Source: JBDGRJ01 sp042218065 (lineage in GTDB: Bacteria > Patescibacteriota > Patescibacteriia > Magasanikbacterales > UBA922). Taken from it: a stretch of DNA of 13,131 nt. A program made the translations under genes and the position numbers. This document shows positions 8,162-13,131 of this stretch, piece after piece. The DNA lies in assembly GCA_042218065.1 (NCBI GenBank), contig JBDGRL010000023.1, forward strand, positions 1 to 13,131, read 5' to 3'. Position 1 is the stretch's first letter; each line of letters starts with the position of its first letter. The notes under the pieces are model-generated. The model made no database searches, was not told where the DNA came from, and saw only the letters and a list, made by a program, of their open reading frames with translations.

Positions 8162-8566
8162 TTAATTTATATTCGGTTCTCCACTATATTTAGCAGAAAT
8201 ATAATTACTACCTGAGGACTCTAACTTTTTTCTAAGCTCAGATAATGTTTGTATATTTTCTGTGTTCAAGCTATCATCGGCTTCATTTTTATCAACAGCA
8301 AGCAAGCTTACATCTTCTATAAACCGAACTGTATTTGCTATAGTTGTCGCAATTCTATTAGCAGTAAACCTTCCCGAGGCTGAAAGAACAATCAACCCCT
8401 CAATATCATTAATATTCAGTTCATTTTTATCTAAAAAGGAATCCAAACTTTCTAAGTACTTCTCTGCTTTTACTTTTTTTATATCTTTCGAGATGACCTC
8501 ATCTTCAGAAAATAAAATTAATTTCAATTTTTCATCAATGGTAGGATCAAGTAATAAGTAGTTCAT
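8162..8566 (-). CDS. tsaB: Short, divergent TsaB-like protein
   Basis: TsaB pairs with TsaD in making the t6A modification of tRNAs reading ANN codons. This 134-residue version starts with MNYLLLDPTIDEKLKLILF, aligning with the usual MILxIDTS opening, and continues with a LDSFLDKNELNINDIEGLIV segment (41-60) typical of the N-terminal ASKHA domain. The family motif GPGSFTGLRIG is altered to SASGRFTANRIA (62-73), and the protein ends in YISAKYSGEPNI like other TsaB proteins, but the C-terminal domain is almost absent. I chose the ATG at 8566, one base after the upstream stop (TAG-T-ATG), over an ATG at 8584 that adds six residues inside the upstream gene, because it gives the family-like N-terminus. 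The divergence means activity is uncertain, but partner-binding may persist. Confidence 0.68.
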   Translation of the reverse strand: MNYLLLDPTIDEKLKLILFSEDEVISKDIKKVKAEKYLESLDSFLDKNELNINDIEGLIVLSASGRFTANRIATTIANTVRFIEDVSLLAVDKNEADDSLNTENIQTLSELRKKLESSGSNYISAKYSGEPNIN

Positions 8567-8567
8567 A

Positions 8568-9164
8568 CTAAATTTCAAGATCATTAACTACTTTTACATG
8601 GTCTGCTTCAAAAATGTTATACAAGAATTTATCCATAATATGATGTCTTTCTAAAAACTCATCTTCATCCATAATCGTATATTTCACCTCCGAACCAAAT
8701 TTTTCTTCATACTCATCGGTCTTATCAGAGACAAAATTAGAATTTACATCACCAACCATTAACATATCCGTAGGTGTATCTTCCTCCCCGGTAAATTTGC
8801 CGGTAACCACCAAAAAACTCACCTCCCCTGCTCCTTCAACAAGCTCTCTTACTAGCTCTTGTTCGTCCAAAACCTGTTCTTTTAAAATCAAATCTTTCAT
8901 CTCTTCATATACCGGAGAATTCTTATTGATACCATAATATTTCCTCAAAGCAACGCCGGGCTCAGACGTATCTAAATCTTTGGGTTTCTCCATTTCTTTT
9001 ACTAGATTTACATCTTTTAAGAGGTTTATTTCTCTACGTACCGCATTTACCTGCACATCTAAATCTCTGCTGAGTTCTCTGATAAAATAAACTTTGTTTG
9101 GGTTCTTAACTAAAAGCCGTAATAGATTCAAACGGGTATTTGAACCAAATAATTGTTCAAGCAT
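8568..9164 (-). CDS. Winged-helix regulator with degenerate nucleotidyltransferase-like C-terminus
   Basis: A 198-residue protein. Residues 1-80 form an ArsR/MarR-like winged helix: LFGSNTRLNLLRLLVKNPN, then VYFIRELSRDLDVQVNAVRR as the likely helix-turn-helix, then a wing ending at LRKYYGIN. Residues 85-100 form a linker helix. Residues 112-198 resemble a minimal (MNT-type) nucleotidyltransferase: VSFLVVTGKFTGEEDTPTDMLMVGDV sits where the family has GSxARGEAxxxSDIDLLVVGD. The catalytic Gly-Ser and the D-x-D pair are lost (TDMLM), so enzyme activity is unlikely. This architecture is common in CPR. It is the first gene of the envelope operon, facing the pseudophosphatase-like gene across a shared promoter region, and could regulate either; that is inference. 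The protein is acidic. No Shine-Dalgarno sequence is visible. Confidence 0.78.
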   Translation of the reverse strand: MLEQLFGSNTRLNLLRLLVKNPNKVYFIRELSRDLDVQVNAVRREINLLKDVNLVKEMEKPKDLDTSEPGVALRKYYGINKNSPVYEEMKDLILKEQVLDEQELVRELVEGAGEVSFLVVTGKFTGEEDTPTDMLMVGDVNSNFVSDKTDEYEEKFGSEVKYTIMDEDEFLERHHIMDKFLYNIFEADHVKVVNDLEI

Positions 9165-9188
9165 AAAAAAACTTTAAATTAAGACATT

Positions 9189-9217
9189 TTGGTCACTCTG
9201 ATTATTTATAGTATAAT
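9189..9217 (+). promoter_or_regulatory. Promoter of the 685-residue membrane protein gene
   Basis: TTGGTC (9189-9194), a 17-base spacer and a perfect TATAAT (9212-9217). Transcription would start near 9224, giving a leader of about 32 bases before the ATG at 9256. It overlaps the oppositely directed promoter. Confidence 0.7.
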
Positions 9218-9233
9218 TATTGTGTATTGTAAA
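9205..9233 (-). promoter_or_regulatory. Promoter of the HTH-tsaB-GT2-DUF4012-mreB-GT4 operon
   Basis: On the minus strand TTTACA (9228-9233), a 17-base spacer and TATAAA (9205-9210), with a predicted start near 9198 and a leader of about 34 bases. The two divergent promoters interleave, so polymerase binding to one should exclude the other. Confidence 0.6.
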
Positions 9234-9255
9234 GTAAAATTGAGAAAACTTACTC

Positions 9256-11313
9256 ATGCATAAAGACCTTGAGATACAAGAGTTTTTCATCGAAGGCAAC
9301 GAGCAGGAAAAATCTCACGTATTACTACATATAACTGAACCAACTACACCCGAAGAAAAAAGAGAGGGGTATTTCTTTGCAGTTGCAGAAGTAGAAAATG
9401 GCACAACTGAACAAATAAGGCATGTACAAAAAATGATCGATGATATGGAGTCCGGGTTTTATGAAACCGAAGATTCTGAAAGCAGTTCCTTTGAGTCGAC
9501 CTTGGAATTTATAAACAAAAGAAGTCATAAAGTATTACAATACGAAGACTCAACTCTACACTGTTTTGTATGCGCTGTTAAAGAAAACCAGGTTTCTTTT
9601 GCTTATCACGGCAAACCTCAATCTTTTTTATTTTATAATGACAAAAAAGGCTATCAAAAACTCGACCTAATAGAAGAAGAGGAAGATAATAAAAATCAGC
9701 TTTTTTCTGCTATGCTAGAAGGAGAAATTCATACTGGTGACGTTTTATACATCGGAACCCCAAATATAGAAAAACTCCTAAGTGAAGACAGACTGAAAAG
9801 CCTCGTAGCTAACAATTCAGTAATGCAGGCCGCTCAACACATCCAAAAGTCACTTACCGGTTTCAAGCCTGATTTGTCATTTGGAGGTGTATTATTTCAA
9901 CTTCAAGATGAGAAAAAGAGCAAAGACAAACAAAGCACCCAAAGTACAGAAACTAATTACAGACCTACAAGCAGCACAAAAGAAGAAAAAAAGCTACATA
10001 ATAAAGCTATAGTCTCGCTCGGAAAAATAATCTCAAAAGGAGCGAAAAAAATATTCAGATTCTTTGCTAGGACACTTATTGCTATTAAAGATATTCTTAT
10101 AGGTGGAATGATATTGATAACTGACAAAGGAGGCCAAAGGAAAACTATAATTCGCTCTATTAAGAGAGGCTTTAAAGATAAAAAACGTAATTTCCAACAA
10201 CTTCCAATACTCAGCAAAGTCTTATTGGTAATTGCTATATTATCAGCGCTTACTTTTGCCGGAAGCATAGGCTATATAAAATACAAAGAAACAAAACAAG
10301 CCAAAATCCAAAAATACAAAAATAAAGTAAAAGCAATAAAAAACAAAAAGAATAAAGCTAAATCAGAACTGATTTATGAAAAGGAGAAAAAAGCACTGAC
10401 GCTACTAAATGAAGCTAAATCTATGTTAAACAACCTACAACAAGTAGATACAGAAACAGATATGATATCCAAATCTAAGCTAAGACAAGATATACAACAA
10501 CAACTAAATGAAGTAAAAAAGGTAGAAAAAGTGCAATCAAATGAGTTTGTGAAACTAGATGAAAAGCTGAAAAATAATAAACTAACTTCTCTAAAAAATA
10601 AAATAATAACATTTGGATCCAGCTCAGAATCAATGGAGATAATAAATGAAAATAACAAGAAAAAACAGACAAAGGAGCACTCTGTATTTCCAAATATAAC
10701 TCACGGAGCAGCCTCTAAAGACAGTAACTCAGCTATTTTCTTAACAAAAGACAAAAACGCAGTTAAGCTAAGTTCCTCGCTAAACTTGTCAAAGAAAGAA
10801 TTTTTCGCCGAAGAAAAAGCTGATATTGCAGATATATCTACTTATGCAGAGAATCTTTATGTATTAGACAATAATAATGAACAAATTTACAAACATACGC
10901 CAATACAAGATGGTTTTGCTAAAAGCACAGCATGGATTGACTCTGAAACCCAACAAAAAATAGATTTATCTAATGCAAATTCCCTAGCAATAGACGGCAA
11001 TATTTATGTACTTAAAGAAGGCGGAAATATATTAAAACTCTTCAAAGGCAACAAACAGAAATTTCAAACAAAGGACATAGTTCCACAATTAGAACAACCT
11101 ACTCAGATATGGACCAACGCCGATGCTGATTATATCTATATCTTGGAGCCAAAAAATAACCGTATCGTAGTATTAAATAAAAATGGCAAACTAAAACACC
11201 AAATAACATCAGAAAAATGGTCCAATCCCAGCTCTATGATTATTAGAGAAAAGAAAAATAACGGCTATGTGTTGGATAATGACAAAATTTTAAAGTTTAG
11301 TCTCAACCTATAA
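9256..11313 (+). CDS. Membrane protein with degenerate PP2C-like domain, coiled coil and beta-propeller-like C-terminus
   Basis: A 685-residue protein. Residues about 1-220 follow the order of a PP2C/PPM phosphatase: YFFAVAEV (39-46), SFAYHGKPQSFLFYND, GDVLYIGTPNIEKLLSEDRL, a helix with QAAQHI, and SFGGVLFQL at the end. Where active enzymes have metal-binding Asp (DG, DG, DN) this one has AEV, TPN and SFGG, so it is probably a pseudophosphatase. A Lys-rich linker follows, then a clear transmembrane helix (about 320-340) and a charged coiled-coil stretch (about 350-440). The C-terminal part (about 470-685) has repeated strands such as LYVLDNNNEQIYK, IYVLKEGGNILKL, IYILEPKNNRIVVL and GYVLDNDKILKF, suggesting an NHL-like propeller outside the cell. 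It may carry a signal across the membrane; this is inference. It is monocistronic, flanked by its promoter and a strong terminator. Confidence 0.72.
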   Translation: MHKDLEIQEFFIEGNEQEKSHVLLHITEPTTPEEKREGYFFAVAEVENGTTEQIRHVQKMIDDMESGFYETEDSESSSFESTLEFINKRSHKVLQYEDSTLHCFVCAVKENQVSFAYHGKPQSFLFYNDKKGYQKLDLIEEEEDNKNQLFSAMLEGEIHTGDVLYIGTPNIEKLLSEDRLKSLVANNSVMQAAQHIQKSLTGFKPDLSFGGVLFQLQDEKKSKDKQSTQSTETNYRPTSSTKEEKKLHNKAIVSLGKIISKGAKKIFRFFARTLIAIKDILIGGMILITDKGGQRKTIIRSIKRGFKDKKRNFQQLPILSKVLLVIAILSALTFAGSIGYIKYKETKQAKIQKYKNKVKAIKNKKNKAKSELIYEKEKKALTLLNEAKSMLNNLQQVDTETDMISKSKLRQDIQQQLNEVKKVEKVQSNEFVKLDEKLKNNKLTSLKNKIITFGSSSESMEIINENNKKKQTKEHSVFPNITHGAASKDSNSAIFLTKDKNAVKLSSSLNLSKKEFFAEEKADIADISTYAENLYVLDNNNEQIYKHTPIQDGFAKSTAWIDSETQQKIDLSNANSLAIDGNIYVLKEGGNILKLFKGNKQKFQTKDIVPQLEQPTQIWTNADADYIYILEPKNNRIVVLNKNGKLKHQITSEKWSNPSSMIIREKKNNGYVLDNDKILKFSLNL

Positions 11314-11320
11314 GAAAACA

Positions 11321-11350
11321 AAAACAGCCCGCGGAGAAGCGGGCTGTTTT
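11321..11350. terminator. Bidirectional terminator between convergent units
   Basis: ACAGCCCGC (11324-11332) pairs perfectly with GCGGGCTGT (11339-11347) around GGAGAA, extended by A/T pairs. TTTTATTT follows on the plus strand and a T-rich tract on the minus strand. It lies 10 bases after the 685-residue protein gene and about 50 bases past the rplL stop, so it can serve both. Confidence 0.93.
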
Positions 11351-11402
11351 ATTTACACGTCTTTTTGGATCAAGAAACCGTCGCCCAATTAGGTACCTTA
11401 TC

Positions 11403-11846
11403 TTATTCTAATTCTACTGTACCGCCAGCCTCTTCTAGAGCCTCTTTCAGTTCTTCAGCTGCTTCTTTATCCATATTCTCTTCTATAGTAGATGGAGCTT
11501 CATCTACCATACTCTTTGCATCTGCAAGACCAATCTCCAGCTCTTTCTTTACTGCCTTAATGACTTGGATCTTAGCGTCACCAAAGTCGGTCAATACCAC
11601 ATCAAACTCAGTCTGTTCCTCTTCTTCATCACCTGATCCGCCTCCATTTCCACCGGCAGCTGGAGCAGCGGCAGCAGCTGGAGCAGCGGCGCTTACACCG
11701 AACTTGTCCTCTAGAACCTCTACAAGCTCGGATAACTCAAGAACAGACATCTCTTCAATCTCTTCTACAATATCTTCAAACTTCTCCGGCACTTCCACTT
11801 CTTGCTCCTCCTCATTTTTTTCTTCGTTGTTATTTTCGTCAGACAT
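11403..11846 (-). CDS. rplL: Ribosomal protein bL12 (L7/L12)
   Basis: The stalk protein of the large subunit; dimers bound to L10 recruit and stimulate translation GTPases. The dimerization domain is at about 21-52 (MSVLELSELVEVLEDKFGVSA from residue 33). It is followed by an Ala/Pro/Gly hinge (53-71) and the factor-binding C-terminal domain (77-147) with EFDVVL, KIQVIKAVKKE, GLADAKSMVDEAP and KEALEEAGGTVEL. At 147 residues it is longer than the usual 120-130, because an acidic extension rich in Glu and Asn (about 18 residues) precedes the normal start. The next Met in the domain is Met33, which would cut into it, so I keep the long start. It lies 20 bases after rplJ in the conserved order. 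No Shine-Dalgarno sequence is visible. Confidence 0.97.
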   Translation of the reverse strand: MSDENNNEEKNEEEQEVEVPEKFEDIVEEIEEMSVLELSELVEVLEDKFGVSAAAPAAAAAPAAGGNGGGSGDEEEEQTEFDVVLTDFGDAKIQVIKAVKKELEIGLADAKSMVDEAPSTIEENMDKEAAEELKEALEEAGGTVELE

Positions 11847-11866
11847 ATTTTGTTATTAGTTATGAA

Positions 11867-12394
11867 TTAAGACTCTTTCTGCTCTTTAATAGAATCTAAG
11901 GCATTAACCAGATCGGAAGTGTTGCTAGAAAGTGCTGTTACAAACCCAGAAATAGGGGAATTTAGAGCTGAAACCAGCTGAGCTTTCAACTGTTCCTTGC
12001 TTGGTAGTTCTGCAAGATCTTTTACTTTCTCTTGATCTATAAAACTACCTTCTAATATGCCACCAAAAACATCTATAGCATCATAATCTTCAGAAAAGTC
12101 TGAGATTAATTTAGCAGGTAAGACCTGATCTGTTTCGCAAAACATAGTAGCCACCCCGCCCTCAAATTCCTGAGGATCTATATCTTCATACCCAGCTTTA
12201 TCTAAGGCTATATCAAGCAATGTTTTTTTGCTAGCCTTGAACTCAACCCCATTTTCATAGCATTCTCCCCGGATATCTTCCGATTGGTCAACTTTTAAGC
12301 CGTGAAAATCGGCAAAAACTACCGATTTTGCTTGTTTGAGCTTATCTGTAAGCTCTTCAACAATTTGTTCTTTTTCTTCTCTGGTTTTTGCCAT
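11867..12394 (-). CDS. rplJ: Ribosomal protein uL10
   Basis: Base of the ribosomal stalk: it binds 23S rRNA and, through its C-terminal helix, dimers of L7/L12. The 175 residues have the family layout: a first helix with EEKEQIVEELTDKL, the strand KSVVFADFHGLKVDQ (23-37), the ECYENGVEFKASKKTLLDIAL region, and PSKEQLKAQLVSALNSPISGFVTAL before the C-terminal L12-binding helix. I count about 37 Asp/Glu against 19 Lys/Arg, acidic for an L10. It is the first gene of the rplJ-rplL operon. The upstream leader contains an L10-binding structure and an attenuator, so autoregulation by L10 is expected from the known behaviour of this operon in other bacteria. Confidence 0.97.
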   Translation of the reverse strand: MAKTREEKEQIVEELTDKLKQAKSVVFADFHGLKVDQSEDIRGECYENGVEFKASKKTLLDIALDKAGYEDIDPQEFEGGVATMFCETDQVLPAKLISDFSEDYDAIDVFGGILEGSFIDQEKVKDLAELPSKEQLKAQLVSALNSPISGFVTALSSNTSDLVNALDSIKEQKES

Positions 12395-12407
12395 AGCATT
12401 GTATTAA

Positions 12408-12434
12408 ATAAAAAATCTACGGCTGTCGCCGCAG
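12408..12434 (-). terminator. Attenuator hairpin in the rplJ leader
   Basis: On the minus strand CTGCGGC (12428-12434), loop GACA and GCCGTAG (12417-12423) form a 7-bp stem with one G-T pair, followed by ATTTTTTAT. It lies just before rplJ, so it can stop transcription before the operon. Confidence 0.8.
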
Positions 12435-12512
12435 ACAAATATGGTAAACCCGACCTTTAGAGATTGTTTACCTCGGCAGCAAATTAAGCCTATCGGCTGC
12501 TGCGGTCTGCGG
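12417..12512 (-). promoter_or_regulatory. L10 leader (ribosomal protein autoregulatory RNA)
   Basis: The minus-strand RNA has the hallmarks of the L10 leader family. CCGCAGAC (12505-12512) is followed by a helix of GCAGCA (12498-12503) with TGCTGC (12476-12481) enclosing GCC-GATA-GGC and CTTAATT. Next come CCGAGG and a hairpin GGTAAAC/GTTTACC (12466-12472 with 12443-12449). The 5' CCGCAGAC is a perfect 8-base complement of GTCTGCGG (12429-12436), which also provides the 5' arm of the attenuator. The two pairings exclude each other, as needed for a switch. By analogy with known L10 leaders, L10 or the L10-L12 complex bound to the middle would favour termination. Confidence 0.85.
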
Positions 12513-12525
12513 TAAGTCAGGTGTG

Positions 12526-12554
12526 ATTTTAAAAAAAATACTATCTTTTGTCAA
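12526..12554 (-). promoter_or_regulatory. Promoter of rplJ-rplL
   Basis: On the minus strand a perfect TTGACA (12549-12554), a 17-base spacer containing a T tract, and TAAAAT (12526-12531). The predicted start near 12519 lies 7 bases before the first paired base of the L10 leader, which fits the leader being transcribed whole. Confidence 0.85.
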
Positions 12555-12562
12555 ACTTTCAG

Positions 12563-12592
12563 TTGGACTTTATTTGGGCTTTGTGGTGTAAT
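12563..12592 (+). promoter_or_regulatory. Possible promoter of the small secreted protein gene
   Basis: TTGGAC (12563-12568), an 18-base spacer and TGTAAT (12587-12592); TAATAT at 12589-12594 is an alternative -10. The start would be about 20 bases before the ATG. It is back-to-back with the rplJ promoter, 8 bases apart. Confidence 0.45.
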
Positions 12593-12620
12593 ATATTTGT
12601 TAATCCTTAATAAAATCATT

Positions 12621-12980
12621 ATGAGTTCCACTCTCAGACTGGGGACTACAGTTGTGTTAACATTTCTATTAGCACTATCTTTAGCTGTCGCTCCCACTTT
12701 TGCTAAAGGAAATAGTGAGCGATCCTCCAGTGCGGTAGAAAAAAAGCAAGAAAAAGCCCACAAGATCAAGAAGGCGAAGGGAGATAATGGACAAAAAGTA
12801 CGAGGTTTACCAGGAGCACTAAAAAAACTTGACGATAAGTTTGACAAAGACGACCATGGTAAGCAAGCCTTAGCGATACCAATCTATCTAGGTGACGGTT
12901 GGGTATGTAAATACGACCTACTTACAGGGACAATTGTAAGTTGCTTCCATTACGAAAAACTGGAAGGAGATACTCAATAA
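12621..12980 (+). CDS. Small secreted protein of unknown function
   Basis: I do not recognise a family. The 119-residue product has a classic signal peptide: Arg6, a hydrophobic core (about 8-24) and a cleavage site after Thr-Phe-Ala at residue 28. The mature part of about 91 residues starts with a low-complexity, Lys/Glu-rich segment (30-60), then RGLPGALKKLDDKFDKDDHGK, and ends with a compact strand-rich region, IPIYLGDGWVCKYDLLTGTIVSC in two parts, where Cys96 and Cys108 could form a disulphide. I chose the ATG at 12621; an upstream in-frame TTG at 12597 would add eight residues in front of the signal peptide without a ribosome binding site. It is divergent from rplJ and followed by its own terminator, so it is probably a single-gene unit. 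Confidence 0.72.
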   Translation: MSSTLRLGTTVVLTFLLALSLAVAPTFAKGNSERSSSAVEKKQEKAHKIKKAKGDNGQKVRGLPGALKKLDDKFDKDDHGKQALAIPIYLGDGWVCKYDLLTGTIVSCFHYEKLEGDTQ

Positions 12981-13000
12981 ATTAATAACCGACCTCAATG

Positions 13001-13036
13001 AGCAGCCAATCTATTTAGGTTGGCTGCTTCTTTCTT
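13001..13036 (+). terminator. Rho-independent terminator of the small secreted protein gene
   Basis: AGCAGCCAA (13001-13009) pairs perfectly with TTGGCTGCT (13020-13028) around a 10-base loop, followed by TCTTTCTT. It lies 20 bases past the stop codon and overlaps the -35 of the tRNA promoter by two bases. Confidence 0.87.
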
Positions 13037-13063
13037 GACTAATCTTAGAAATTTACATATAAT
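13035..13063 (+). promoter_or_regulatory. Promoter of tRNA-Glu
   Basis: TTGACT (13035-13040), a 17-base spacer and a perfect TATAAT (13058-13063). The predicted start near 13070 is 9 bases before the mature tRNA 5' end. Confidence 0.88.
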
Positions 13064-13078
13064 GACCTCTGTAATTAT

Positions 13079-13131
13079 GCCGCCATCGTCTAGCCTGGTC
13101 TAGGACGTCAGGTTTTCATCCTGGAAACACG
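13079..13131 (+). tRNA. tRNA-Glu (anticodon TTC), 3' part beyond the window
   Basis: The acceptor 5' strand GCCGCCA (13079-13085) is followed by TC, a D arm GTCTAGCCTGGTCTAGGAC typical of bacterial tRNA-Glu, and an anticodon arm TCAGG-TTTTCAT-CCTGG. The 7-base loop puts TTC at positions 34-36, reading GAA and GAG. A short variable loop follows before the window ends at the start of the T arm. The acceptor pairing therefore cannot be checked here. Confidence 0.88.

Noticed and set aside
8567..8584. ATG at 8584 as start of the TsaB-like gene
   Set aside because: The extra six residues overlap the end of the upstream gene and do not match the family N-terminus; the ATG at 8566 directly follows the upstream stop.
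11365..11859. Long plus-strand open frame opposite rplL
   Set aside because: It is Ser- and Ala-rich low-complexity sequence produced by the reverse complement of the Glu- and Ala-rich rplL gene, which has clear bL12 motifs.
12597..12620. TTG start extending the small secreted protein by eight residues
   Set aside because: The ATG at 12621 gives a standard signal peptide, and the TTG lies very close to the predicted -10 with no ribosome binding site.
1..13131. CRISPR array, integrase, transposase, toxin-antitoxin pair or phage genes
   Set aside because: I saw no regularly spaced direct repeats and no recognisable proteins of these classes. The MNT-like domain has no HEPN neighbour.

Overview
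This AT-rich window looks like part of a Candidate Phyla Radiation (Patescibacteria) chromosome. The inference rests on gene content: a short TsaB-like protein, a DUF4012 membrane protein, a winged-helix regulator fused to a degenerate nucleotidyltransferase-like domain, and a secreted or surface protein opening with INYQGKV. Compact same-strand operons and a near absence of Shine-Dalgarno sequences fit this. TGA ends the ribosome recycling factor gene, so the genetic code is not one that reads TGA as an amino acid. I cannot assign a phylum within CPR from the sequence alone.

Layout from left to right. Positions 1-184 (minus) hold the start of an exported protein that runs off the left edge. 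Positions 244-2926 (minus) form a unit with its own promoter: DNA polymerase III delta-prime-like subunit, a seven-Asp-box beta-propeller lipoprotein, ribosome recycling factor (frr), then a rho-independent terminator. Positions 2932-3059 hold a nested inverted-repeat element that looks like a miniature mobile or REPIN-type repeat. Positions 3057-9164 (minus) are a six-gene operon with gaps of -1 to 19 bases: HTH regulator, TsaB-like protein, membrane GT2 glycosyltransferase, DUF4012 protein, MreB, GT4 glycosyltransferase. Most of its products point to cell-envelope and cell-shape work.

A divergent promoter region at about 9189-9233 separates that operon from a plus-strand gene (9256-11313). 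This gene encodes a 685-residue membrane protein with an N-terminal region resembling a PP2C phosphatase without its metal ligands, a coiled coil, and a C-terminal repeat region like a beta-propeller. It converges on the rplJ-rplL operon (minus, 11403-12394), and the two share a strong bidirectional hairpin terminator. rplJ is preceded by a recognisable L10 leader with an attenuator hairpin and a near-consensus promoter. Divergent from rplJ is a small secreted protein of unknown function (12621-12980) with its own terminator. The window ends inside a tRNA-Glu(TTC) gene preceded by a near-perfect sigma70-type promoter.

Most of the content is ordinary CPR housekeeping. The items I find most worth following are the nested inverted-repeat element, the pseudophosphatase/propeller membrane protein, the mutually exclusive pairings in the L10 leader, and the likely leaderless start of the delta-prime gene. 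I did not see a clear new defence or mobile gene system.
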